Shown: piece after piece, positions 33,958-41,559 of the stretch | How positions within the stretch are numbered: the stretch's first letter is position 1 | Layout: each line of letters opens with the position of its first letter | Assembly: GCA_905214435.1 (NCBI GenBank) | Contig: CAJMMA010000002.1 | Location: forward strand, 38,027-102,026 | Direction of reading: 5' to 3' | Length of the DNA: 64,000 nt | From: an uncultured bacterium | GTDB lineage: Bacteria > Actinomycetota > Coriobacteriia > Coriobacteriales > Coriobacteriaceae | Program-made: the position numbers and the translations under genes | The notes under the pieces: model-generated | The model's input: only the letters and a program-made list of their open reading frames with translations | Told to the model about the DNA's origin: nothing | Database searches by the model: none

Positions 33958-35244
33958 CTATTGAATCTGCCCGGAATCTTTTTTCCCCACGTTTCGGACG
34001 CTTGGAGCGAGAAGCATCGCCAACGCAAGCAGTGTCATGGTCGCTCCAGAACCGACGGACCACAACGGAGCTCCGAGCAGGTGCGCAAAAACGGAGGGGG
34101 CTGCGAGGCCCATGGGCATGGCCCACGCCATAATGGTTCCATAGAGACCAAAAACGCGGCCTAGGTACTCAGGAGGTATCTGCTCCTGCATAAGGGCAGT
34201 CTGGGTTCCCGCGTACAGCGGGGAGCATGCGCCCATAAGAAAGCTCGCCGGTAGGAAAGCGGCGAACAGCGACGGGCCGAGCAATCCGGATGCGATTGCG
34301 ACGACGCCGAAGCCGGCGATTGCGGCGACCATGGTGAGCGACCTATTGCGGAACCCTCCCGTGGCCGCCAAAATGCCGGACCCAGCCAGCATGCCTGCGG
34401 AGAAAAGGACCTCCACCAAAGCAGCATCCCCCGTGCTACCGCCAAAATGTCCCAAGGTCATTATTGGGAACAATGCCGCGAGTGGGGAGAACGCGAAAGC
34501 GAAGACGAACCCGCACCAAAGAATGGCGAACAGCCCCCTGTATCCCCTGATCAGCTTGTAGCCGTCCGAAATCTCAGAGAAAAGTTCTCGAACTTTATTG
34601 GAAAAGGACGAGCTGCGGTCGGCTTCGTCGAGTCCTCCTGCGTCTATCTGAGCGGCGAGGACAGCTAGAGAAGCGAAAAGCGCCCCCAGCACGTCGAGGG
34701 CAATCATGGCGGTAATGCCCGCCACAGGATAAATCACTGCCGCGAGCGCGGCGCCAAGAATGTATCCGGCGGACTGAATCGCTTGCATCACTCCCGATAG
34801 GCGAACGAGATGCTCTGGCGGGGCGAGATGGGGCGTGAGGGATTGGGAGGCCGGCGTGTAGAACGAAGTGCCAGCTGCGCGGAGAAACAGGGCGATGAGT
34901 ATTGACCACGCAGGTAAGCTGCCGGCCAACGAGGCAATCGCCAAGGCGGCGCCCACCGCGGCAACGAAGAGGTCGGCGCCGATGAGAACACGTTTCAAAG
35001 GCAGTCTGTCGACAACGGCGCCCGCAAGGACTCCGAACAAAGCAATCGGCAGAAAGCCTGCTAACGATGCCAGGGAGAGGAGGGAAGATGATCCTGTCGT
35101 GAGGGCGATATGCCAAATGAGACCCATTTGGAGAATCGAGCTCGTCAATGTCGACACGAGCTCCCCGCCCCATACGAAACAAATCTTAAATTGCCATGAA
35201 TGGCACAGCGAAACAGACCTGCGCCGAGAGGTTTCAAACATCAT
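33958..35244 (-). CDS. Macrolide-efflux-like MFS transporter, Mef family
   Basis: About 428 residues, 12 membrane segments. The start FKICFVWGGELVSTLTSSILQ with LIWHIALTTGSSSLLSLASL, ALFGVLAGAVVDRLPLKRVLIGADLFVA, and near the end TALMQEQIPPEYLGRVFGLYGTIMAWAMPMGL all parallel MefA/MefE. Proton-driven efflux of 14- and 15-membered macrolides is the family role. The ATG pair 35244/35241 starts the alignable part; the ribosome site is weak, which fits control by the leader. A leader peptide and paired hairpins precede it; msr follows. Confidence 0.85.
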   Translation of the reverse strand: MMFETSRRRSVSLCHSWQFKICFVWGGELVSTLTSSILQMGLIWHIALTTGSSSLLSLASLAGFLPIALFGVLAGAVVDRLPLKRVLIGADLFVAAVGAALAIASLAGSLPAWSILIALFLRAAGTSFYTPASQSLTPHLAPPEHLVRLSGVMQAIQSAGYILGAALAAVIYPVAGITAMIALDVLGALFASLAVLAAQIDAGGLDEADRSSSFSNKVRELFSEISDGYKLIRGYRGLFAILWCGFVFAFAFSPLAALFPIMTLGHFGGSTGDAALVEVLFSAGMLAGSGILAATGGFRNRSLTMVAAIAGFGVVAIASGLLGPSLFAAFLPASFLMGACSPLYAGTQTALMQEQIPPEYLGRVFGLYGTIMAWAMPMGLAAPSVFAHLLGAPLWSVGSGATMTLLALAMLLAPSVRNVGKKDSGQIQ

Positions 35245-35304
35245 GGTTATGTCCAATCGTGGAATGGCGTGCAAAACAGCGCGACGCCATAACAGCGCCG
35301 CTTT
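35245..35304 (-). promoter_or_regulatory. Attenuator hairpins between leader peptide and mef
   Basis: On the minus strand, AGCGCC (last codons of the leader) pairs with GGCGCT, and ATGGCGT pairs with ACGCCAT across a 13-base loop, just before the mef start. A ribosome stalled on the leader would block the first stem. Confidence 0.5.
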
Positions 35305-35340
35305 TTAGGCGCTCATCCACGTGCGGAAAAGACCAACCAC
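35305..35340 (-). CDS. Leader peptide of the mef-msr operon
   Basis: Eleven codons, GTG start at 35340, peptide MVGLFRTWMSA, stop TAA. It is preceded by a strong ribosome site AAGGAGGGG (35353-35345) and by a good promoter. It sits 60 bases before mef with a stem formed by its last codons. This is the layout of macrolide-inducible leader peptides; the peptide sequence itself is unlike known ones. Confidence 0.6.
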   Translation of the reverse strand: MVGLFRTWMSA

Positions 35341-35380
35341 GACACCCCTCCTTCGCTGACTCAGTTCGGCAAACCACGCA

Positions 35381-35410
35381 ATTTTAAGGAGGCTGAAGCT
35401 CGTTTGTCAA
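35381..35410 (-). promoter_or_regulatory. Sigma-70-type promoter of the mef-msr operon
   Basis: Perfect -35 TTGACA (35410-35405), 17-base spacer, -10 TTAAAAT (35387-35381). Just upstream an 8-bp inverted repeat AAGGATTG / CAATCCTT (35409-35438) overlaps the -35 end. Confidence 0.75.
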
Positions 35411-35499
35411 GGATTGCCTGTCGGCAAGGACAATCCTTTCTGGCCATTCGATCCCTTTTGTATCTTTGGTTGCGTAGGTGACCCGCCAGGGCTATTACG

Positions 35500-35610
35500 C
35501 GTGGAAGAGGCGCCTGCCGAGCTGGCCGATGAGGCGCTGAAGATGGCCCTGGTCAGGCGAAACGATCCCAAGGGATGCGTACATCATTCGGATAGTAAGA
35601 ATGTTGCCAG
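35500..35610 (+). pseudogene. IS3-family transposase fragment
   Basis: One frame reads LADEALKMALVRRNDPKGC-VHHSDS, matching the stretch around the second catalytic Asp of IS3-type OrfB transposases (ALxMAL..R.P..GLIHHSDRGSQY). Neither end of the element is present. Confidence 0.6.
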
Positions 35611-35831
35611 CAGGTTTTGCGGCAACCGCAAAGGAGCCGTATCCTGCAGCTGGAATCACGTTGCAGCATCCTGACCCGCATTCCGATTGGCGGACGGCCC
35701 GCTTCGGCATCCTGACCAGCACAGCGATCGAGCCTTGTCATTCCTTGGATATGCCGGTTGCTCGGGGCGGTCCCGACGGAGGCCCTCGCCTCCCCGGTCC
35801 GTGACCCAAGAAGGGCAAGCATGCTGATCTG

Positions 35832-35965
35832 CATGGCTGGTTCCTCCTTTATGTAGACGACCATGCAAAGAAGGGACAACCGAGGAGGCAGGTTACTGAT
35901 GCGGGCTCCCGCACGCCCATGACTACCCGACGGGCTTTTTTTCATCTCCGATGCCCGCATTGCAG
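35832..35965 (-). promoter_or_regulatory. yjdF-type riboswitch candidate, copy 2 (orphan)
   Basis: Repeats the leader at 30087-30225, including CGGGTAGTCATGGGCGTGCG, the GTGCGG-GAGC-CCGCAT hairpin, CCTGCCTCC and AAAGGAGG. The downstream gene is lost: it begins MQIS like YjdF, then continues into unrelated sequence at about 35822. Confidence 0.6.
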
Positions 35966-36072
35966 CATGAACGAATGTGCCTCGACATCTCTGCTGGCAT
36001 GGTACGACTGGGATCGCACCTCGACGCATCCTTGCGCATACTGCCTTCCAGGTTTCGAAACCGGGAAGGAGA

Positions 36073-36246
36073 GTGTATGTGAGCGACGATATCGGCGCCG
36101 ATTCGACGCTCGAGAGGGGGATTGCGCCGATTCTATCCATCGGGGATGCATTCCCGAAGATTCTCATCACTCGCACGAGGCATGAGCCCCATACCCGGGA
36201 GGGCGTGCTCGTGCTGAATTTCGCGAGGTGGCTGCTTGGCGGGTAG
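36073..36246 (+). pseudogene. C-terminal fragment of a DUF4143-type AAA ATPase
   Basis: Reads VSDDIGADSTLERGIAPILS, then DAFPKILITRTRHE and GVLVLNFARWLLGG-stop. This matches the usual end of AAA_14/DUF4143 ATPases (RELAPL..I.D.YPK..L......G(I/V)....WLL). No N-terminal part is present, so non-functional. Confidence 0.6.
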
Positions 36247-36589
36247 GGTTCTGAACGTCGCATTGGGATATCGCGCGACAGGGCACGCAGGGCTGTTTGT
36301 GCCCGCACGGGAAACGCCGTCGCCATGCGGGCGGCCTGTCGTGTCCGATTAGCCTTTTGCTAAACAGGCTTACGCCAACTCATGGGCAAGCCACCTGAGA
36401 CTATTCACCTTGCTTATCGTTGACAAAGACCTGTGGCCTGCGATTTTGTGAACGGCTCGTAAGCCACCCGCGTCGACTCACTTACTGTTGAAGCTGGTGG
36501 CTTGCAGGCTCAAAGGCGGTTGAGTTTCAAAACGGACGTTTTCGGCGATATCGAGCCTCCAAAGGCGGCTCTCCGTGCCCCTTGGGACA

Positions 36590-36771
36590 AAAATAAAAAC
36601 TCAAAGCCCTGAGTTTGAAAAAAGTTTTTTGAGGTTGTCCCAACTTTTGTCCCCGAAGCCGACGAAACGCGACATCGCGTCATTCGGCGGCACGCGTTCC
36701 GTGTCGATGCCGAAAACTGGGTGTAACTGGAATGACGGGACGGCAGAACCGACGCCATCGAGTGGGAGTAG
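36590..36771. repeat. Right island module, copy 2
   Basis: About 90% identical to 31830-32022, with TTGGGACAAAAA, GTTGTCCCAACTTTTGTCCC, GCCGACGAAACGCGACATCG and AACTGGAATGACGGGACG, ending ATCGAGTGGGAGTAG (36757-36771). A partial third copy of the sequence just left of it lies at about 38095-38190. Confidence 0.75.
36757..36771. other. guaA 3'-end attachment-like site 4
   Basis: ATCGAGTGGGAGTAG, identical to site 3 at 32008-32022. Confidence 0.65.
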
Positions 36772-36814
36772 CCGAGGGTCTAAAACGGCACGTCACAAAA
36801 GGTAGTGAATAGCA

Positions 36815-36856
36815 ATGAAGCCCCAGGTAGAATTGGCTATCTGGGGCTTCTTCATG
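36815..36856 (+). terminator. Bidirectional terminator in island junction
   Basis: TGAAGCCCCAGGTAG / CTATCTGGGGCTTC with a 6-base loop, followed by TTCATG. No adjacent gene; a stranded element. Confidence 0.6.
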
Positions 36857-37022
36857 TAACGCCGCGATGCGCTCCATAACGCTCTATTTGGGGAATTTAG
36901 TTCAGGCAATGAAGACGGGCGCATGAACGCAGAAAGGACGGCACGAGGCCCACTTGAATCCACGGCGCTCATCCGCATTATCGTTGCCCCAATGTCCTCT
37001 GCATCAAGCGAGGTCGGCGGTT

Positions 37023-37193
37023 AAGTAACGGCTCGGCGAGTGTTATTTTGAGAGCTACACGCATCTAAGGCGAGTTTTCGTGGTAAAAACTACTTGCCGG
37101 AAGCCGCGGCTTTCAGAGTACGGCTTACGTGCACGTTTAACCTCCGTGGGCGACGGGGTGCCGCAAGGCGTAGAGTATCGCTCACCTGTAGGG
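37023..37193. repeat. Left island module, copy 2
   Basis: Near-identical to 28798-28967. After CACCTGTAGGGGC the sequence jumps directly to the 3' third of the toxin relic, so about 300 bases present in copy 1 are deleted. Confidence 0.7.
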
Positions 37194-37377
37194 GCAGCGC
37201 CGCTTCAGGACCGAGGGCTCGGCCTACTACGAGACGCTCCAGCACATCATCGACGGCAACACCAAGCGCATTGTCTCCGAGTGCCAGGCATACCTCGATC
37301 GCTACGAGCGCGAGGGAAGGCCTCGCTTTGCCGTCGACATCGACCGTATCGTGGGGCTGCTGGAGGGCGAGAAGTAG
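37194..37377 (+). pseudogene. ToxN/AbiQ-like toxin gene, copy 2 (3' fragment)
   Basis: Encodes RFRTEGSAYYETLQHIIDGN, TKRIVSECQAYLDRYEREGR and DIDRIVGLLEGEK-stop, in frame where copy 1 is shifted. The N-terminal two thirds are deleted. A perfect terminator hairpin (ATGCGGAG-TCG-CTCCGCAT-TTTTT, 37401-37423) follows. Confidence 0.55.
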
Positions 37378-37516
37378 GGCACCTCGGCTCAGTCTCGAGC
37401 CATGCGGAGTCGCTCCGCATTTTTGAACGCCGCGCGCCCCAAATACCCGAGAAACAGGCCATGAGGTGCGGCGGCGCACTCGTGCCTGCGCGCAGCCATC
37501 TCCATCAGCGTCTACG

Positions 37517-37852
37517 GTGCGCTACAACATCGCGGGCAAACCGCCTGACAAGCCGAGCATTCTGATCGTTCCGTCTATGAGCTACGTTGCCGTGCGGGGC
37601 AAGGGCGATCCCAATGCCGAAGGCGGCGCGTAGCAGAGCGCGTTGCCGCTGCTCTACGGCGTTGCCTATGCCATCAAGAGGTCGAAGAAGGGCCTGCGGG
37701 AAATCGAAGGCTATTTCGACTTCGTCGTGCCGCCGCTCGAGGGCTTCTGGTGGCAAGACCGCGCCGATGGCGAGATCGATTACACGAGGAAAGACGACTT
37801 CAACTTTATCTCGTGCATCCGCCTGCCCGATTTCGTCACTTGCGATAGTTAG
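37517..37852 (+). pseudogene. GyrI-like small-molecule-binding domain, disrupted
   Basis: About 110 codons resembling the GyrI-like family: PDKPSILIVPSMSYVAVRGK, GDPNAEGG, LPLLYGVAYAIKRSKKGL, GYFDFVVPPLEGFWWQD, KDDFNFISCIRLPDFVT. An in-frame TAG at 37631 and loss of both ends disable it. It begins right after the sequence shared with the toxin relics. Confidence 0.7.
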
Positions 37853-38197
37853 TGGTCGGGGACGTTCTTTAACGACTAGTCATTTAAGAACGATCCCAAT
37901 GACTATGCTGCTTGCCTTCGTTATCTGACGACCTGGACGGCAAGTGCGCTCAACTGGATAAGAAAAAGCCGGGGAAAACGTCCCTGGCACTTGGAAGCCT
38001 TGCTTGCGGAAAACCAATTATTTTTAAATCATGGGCTGTGCGAAAAGGCTAGTACATGAAACGATCGCTCCAATGGCGAAGCCCCAGCCTGCGCGCCAGC
38101 CCATAGGCAAGCCACCTGAGACCACTCACTTTGCTCACCGCTGACGAAGACTTGCGACCTGGGGTTTGCGAGCTGCTCGCAGAACCCATGTTGCATA
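37853..38197. other. Non-coding stretch with partial boundary repeat
   Basis: No gene. A hairpin GTTCTTTAA / TTTAAGAAC lies at about 37864-37892, and 38095-38190 repeats part of the sequence left of right module copy 2 (CAAGCCACCTGAGAC, TGCTCACCGCTGACGAAGAC-like). It may be a fourth, truncated island end. Confidence 0.4.
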
Positions 38198-38758
38198 TCA
38201 AGCTTTAGACTGACTCAGCCAATCACTTCTCGTCAGGCAAGTGATCTGTTCTGTACGGATGTCGCCCATCAGCTCGCAGCAGACGTCCTTGCGGGTGTGG
38301 TGCCAAACAAAGCCGCATTTTTCCTGAACGCGTTTCGATTTCTCGTTCCCGTCGAAATACCCGCACCAGATTTTGTCCAGTTTCAAGTCCTCGAAACCAT
38401 GGCGGACGAGCTCTCGAACCGCCTCCGGTATCAGCCCCTTGCCCCAGAACGGGACACCGATCCAGTAGCCTATTTCTCCCTCAGTGTCCGGAATCTCCTT
38501 GTCGGACCGCGCGCCAATCATCAACCCTATGCTTCCGATGGCCCTGTTGTCTTCCTTCAGGCAAACGGCGTACGTCTCCGGCGCGGAAAACACGGTGCGG
38601 ATGATTTCGGCGCTGTCGTCAACGCTCGAGTGAGGCGGCCAGCCGGCAATCGGCCCCACCCTGTCGTCCTTCGCGTATCTGTACAGGTCCTCTGCGTCCG
38701 TTTCGGCCCACGGGCGCAGTATCAGCCGCTCGGTTGCCAGTTGCATATCCATCTCCAT
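38198..38758 (-). CDS. GNAT N-acetyltransferase (RimJ/RimL-like)
   Basis: 186 residues. ATERLILRPWAETDAEDLYR at the N-terminus and GEIGYWIGVPFWGKGLIPEA, with the acetyl-CoA loop, are typical of the Acetyltransf_3 group that modifies protein N-termini or small molecules. KRVQEKCGF is the usual late motif. Start could be ATG 38758, 38752 or 38746. Single gene within the island; substrate not deducible. Confidence 0.85.
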   Translation of the reverse strand: MEMDMQLATERLILRPWAETDAEDLYRYAKDDRVGPIAGWPPHSSVDDSAEIIRTVFSAPETYAVCLKEDNRAIGSIGLMIGARSDKEIPDTEGEIGYWIGVPFWGKGLIPEAVRELVRHGFEDLKLDKIWCGYFDGNEKSKRVQEKCGFVWHHTRKDVCCELMGDIRTEQITCLTRSDWLSQSKA

Positions 38759-38988
38759 CGACCACTTTCGATTGATGCTCAGTGCCCATTGTATTCGCTA
38801 CGTTTAAACTCGGCACAGGGGATACTGGTTTTCCGTGCGAAAACGCTCATGCCGCCAAATTGAGCGACCGCCTGTACTGCAGCGGGATCATCCGCCCGAG
38901 CGATCCCTTAATCCGTCGCCCGTTGCGCCAATCGGCAGAAGCCACGCGTGGACGCTAATCGCTCGAGCGAATCGTCGTCGGTTTCCGT

Positions 38989-39897
38989 TTAACGATTTCT
39001 TTTTCCGCTATTATCTGACCCTCGGACTTCCTCGTGATAGAAGTAGTCCACGATCACCGGATGCCCCTGGGGGACTCTGCCACAAGGCATTTCGTTGTCC
39101 ACAAAGGGGCAATCGTACTTCTTGGCCATTTCCTCGGCTTTTACTTCAAGCGCTTCAAAATAGCTACGGTTGCGCTTGTTATAGATCTCATCGTAAAGCG
39201 GTACGAGATTGGGATGTTTCTCGGCGATATAATCCAGGATCGCTTTTTTGAAACCACCCCGAAGATTGAGATTTTCGAGCCAAAACAAATCGCACCGATC
39301 CTTTACTCGCTCAAAAATCATCTCAAAATCCGTGATGCCGGGAAATACCGGGGACACGAAGCAGACCGTACGGATACCTTCGTCATACACCTGCTTCATA
39401 GCAGCGATACGACGCTCGATGCTCGACGCGGAGTCCATATCGTTCTTGAAGTTCTCATCCAGCGTGTTGATCGACCATGAAACGGTCACTCGTCCAAGCC
39501 TCTTCAGCAGATCGATATCCCGTACCACAAGATTGGACTTTGTGCAGATCAGAATATCTGCATCGCTGCCAATCAGCTGCTCCAGGAGTTTCCTGGTATT
39601 CCCGAATCGCTCCTCCTGTGGATTGTAGCCATCCGTCACAGAACCGATAACCACCCGCTGTCCAGCGTATTTCTTCGGATTCTTGATTTCCGGCCAATGC
39701 TTCACATCAAGAAAGGTGCCCCATTCCTCCTTGTGTCCGGTAAAGCGCTTCATAAAGGAGGCATAGCAATACTTACAGGCATGCGTGCAGCCTACATAGG
39801 GATTGACCGAGTAGCCGCCTACCGGCAGGCTGGACTTGGTCATGATGTTCTTTGCTTCCACCTCATTGATGAGGATTCCATCGATCACTTCCGCCAT
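38989..39897 (-). CDS. Radical SAM protein, SPL/Rv2578c-like
   Basis: 302 residues starting MAEVIDGILINEVEAKNIM. The iron-sulfur motif is CTHACKYC (CxxxCxxC), preceded by NPYVGC and followed by YASFMKRFTGH; RVVIGSVTDGYNPQE and KSNLVVRDIDLL belong to the radical SAM barrel of the spore-photolyase-like/Rv2578c group. ATG 39897 follows GGAGG. It overlaps the upstream DUF5131-like radical SAM gene by 13 bases, so the two are coupled and probably act together, perhaps in nucleic-acid modification or repair. Reaction unknown. Confidence 0.82.
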   Translation of the reverse strand: MAEVIDGILINEVEAKNIMTKSSLPVGGYSVNPYVGCTHACKYCYASFMKRFTGHKEEWGTFLDVKHWPEIKNPKKYAGQRVVIGSVTDGYNPQEERFGNTRKLLEQLIGSDADILICTKSNLVVRDIDLLKRLGRVTVSWSINTLDENFKNDMDSASSIERRIAAMKQVYDEGIRTVCFVSPVFPGITDFEMIFERVKDRCDLFWLENLNLRGGFKKAILDYIAEKHPNLVPLYDEIYNKRNRSYFEALEVKAEEMAKKYDCPFVDNEMPCGRVPQGHPVIVDYFYHEEVRGSDNSGKRNR

Positions 39898-40574
39898 GTT
39901 CTCTGCACCTCCAGCACTCTTTCGAATTCTTCCGGCAATTCCTGAATCATGTTTTCGTCCCCTATGACAGAGACGAGGTCTTCCTTCATAAACATTGGAA
40001 TGCCAAGCGCGTGCGCCTGGTCCGTCAAAGACCATGCCCACTCCGGTTCCGTATGAACCTTCCTGCTCTGCGCCCCGGTCATGGTACCGACGACGATCCA
40101 GTTGATTCCGGAAAGGTCGACCGTACCGGGATCGTCGAATAGCGGCTCAAAAGTAACGAAGAAGTGATTTGCTTTGACGTTTTTCCGAAGGGCGTCGATA
40201 CGCCACAGCTCCGCTTTCCTCGTCACCGTAACGCCGAACCATGCGTTTTCCAGGTCGGTATCTAAATCCAGCAAATCGGGTCTCTTGGTCAGGAACAGGA
40301 ACTGATGCTGTGGATTCTCATGGATCTTTGCAAATACCTCGTCTCGCCATTCCAGCTTCCACCCGGAGAGATCGCTCATGCCGGTAAGGAGAAAGTTCTG
40401 CGGGCGTTTCTTTTCCATCATCTTGAGCTTGCTCGGGAAGAACGCGGGATCAGCGAAGTCGTCAATCATATGCCAACGTTTCACATTGTTACGGGCATAG
40501 CAATATGGACACCCCACCGTGCAGCCGATGACGATATTCATATTCTGAATCTGATTTTTGATGCAGATGCTCAT
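39885..40574 (-). CDS. Radical SAM/DUF5131 (phage Gp37/Gp68-like) protein
   Basis: 229 residues. It begins MSICIKNQIQNMNIVIGCTV with the cluster motif CTVGCPYC, followed by YARNNVKRW. HQFLFLTKRPDLL, NAWFGVTVT and INWIVVGTMTGAQSRKVH are characteristic of the DUF5131/Gp37-Gp68 family. ATG 40574 overlaps the stop of a short upstream frame (ATGA), and its own end overlaps the next radical SAM gene. Partner-type arrangement suggests a two-protein system; biochemical role unknown. Confidence 0.8.
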   Translation of the reverse strand: MSICIKNQIQNMNIVIGCTVGCPYCYARNNVKRWHMIDDFADPAFFPSKLKMMEKKRPQNFLLTGMSDLSGWKLEWRDEVFAKIHENPQHQFLFLTKRPDLLDLDTDLENAWFGVTVTRKAELWRIDALRKNVKANHFFVTFEPLFDDPGTVDLSGINWIVVGTMTGAQSRKVHTEPEWAWSLTDQAHALGIPMFMKEDLVSVIGDENMIQELPEEFERVLEVQRTWRK

Positions 40575-40771
40575 AACGCCTGCCTACCTGCCTCTCCCGT
40601 AAACACGCAATCAGCCTTCCCCACCTTGCGGGCAAAAGCCTCGATATCTTGCTTGCAAGCAGCAGGCTCGCAATCGCTCAAATCGTATGACGTGCCGCCG
40701 TTTCGATAGACGGCCCGATGGGAAAACGATCGGCTGACAAGCCCGATGCCGAGCTTCTCGCACAGGGTCAT
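40571..40771 (-). pseudogene. N-terminal stub of a class M sirtuin-like gene
   Basis: 66 residues: MTLCEKLGIGLVSRSFSHRA, VYRNGGTSYDLSD, VGKADCVFTGEAGRQAL-stop. It aligns with the first 70 residues of the intact protein at 43098-44063 (VTLYEQLVIELTNQSFSLQA, YRSGGTPYELSD, EEADCVLVGGASGL). The catalytic part has been replaced by the radical SAM pair, whose first ATG overlaps the stub's stop. It may still be translated and couple expression of the downstream genes to the promoter. Confidence 0.7.
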
Positions 40772-40797
40772 CCGTGCTCCCTTTCAGCTATAAAAAA

Positions 40798-40819
40798 CAG
40801 GTGTCTATAAACAGTATCC
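40798..40819. promoter_or_regulatory. TetR operator candidate, copy A
   Basis: CAGGTGTCTATAAACAGTAT plus CC; 21 of 22 bases equal copy B at 44091-44112. Imperfect dyad between the divergent stub and the disrupted tetR gene. Confidence 0.55.
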
Positions 40820-40914
40820 TTGTTGATTTTCGCAGGGGCAATGAACAAACGCGTGCACCTGTCGATAAACGAACAGCTACTGGACATTGTCAAACGACTC
40901 AGATTGGAGAGGCG

Positions 40915-41476
40915 ATGGGAGAAACCAAGATCGACCGCCGGCGGCGCTACACCCTCTCAGTCATACAGGAGGCGTTCTTCGCGCTGCTGGCCGAGGTCGG
41001 CTTCGCGAAGATGACGGTGGCAGACATCTGCCGCCGCGCCGAGATCAACCGGGGAACGTTCTATCTGCATTACGAGGATAAGTACGCGCTGCTCGATGCG
41101 CTTATCGACGAGGCATTGGCAGCGGCTCCCCCGCTTGAGGGGGGTTGAATCGGCAACGCTTTGCCAGCGTCCGCCGGCAGACGACGATTATCGCCTGCTT
41201 TATTCGGACAGCGACTCATACGCTCGCGTAGCCCAGCGCGTCATAGAACGCGGAGCGGAGCAGATGGTTCCCTGGGTCATGGAGAAAACAGGGCTTTCAC
41301 GCGAAGACGCCTTCCTGCTCTTCATCCACAACGTCCAGGGCAATCTGGCCGTCAACCGCCTGCTCGGCTGGAGACGAGGCCCCGAGTTCACCCATGCCCA
41401 GGAGCTGCTCAACGCCTATTCCGAAGGGGGCTTACTGGCGGTATCCGCTCTTCGCGATTCCGATAACCCATCGTGA
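40915..41476 (+). pseudogene. TetR-family regulator gene, frameshifted copy
   Basis: The first 77 codons (MGETKIDRRRRYTLSVIQEA, KMTVADICRRAEINRGTFYL) match the intact TetR at 44207, then a run of six G (about 41137-41142) shifts the frame and ends the protein at LEGG-stop. The rest continues in another frame (SATLCQRPPADDDYRLLYSD, MVPWVMEKTGLSREDAFLLF). The DNA-binding domain alone could still be made. The slippery G tract makes reversible switching conceivable. Confidence 0.85.
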
Positions 41477-41559
41477 CCTGCGATTCAGGAATACCAGCCT
41501 CCGAGCCCTCTCGTTCGGAGGCTGCGGCTAAAACCTCATTGCGCGTCTACCGCTCCGCG

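Larger units (their letters stand above)
36247..37193. other. Junction between two islands
   Basis: Nearly 950 bases with no supportable gene. Contains right module copy 2 (36590-36771), a terminator (36815-36856) and left module copy 2 (37023-37193). Confidence 0.5.

Noticed and set aside
35553..36326. A 257-residue minus-strand gene over the scrap zone
   Set aside because: It merges the orphan yjdF leader with remnants on both sides; composition and content show no coherent protein.
31816..36758. Minus-strand frames in the two right island modules (for example FQLHPVFGIDMERVPPNAAM)
   Set aside because: The frame differs between the copies (a shift in the A tract) and ends in different places, so the conserved unit is better explained as a DNA site than as a gene.
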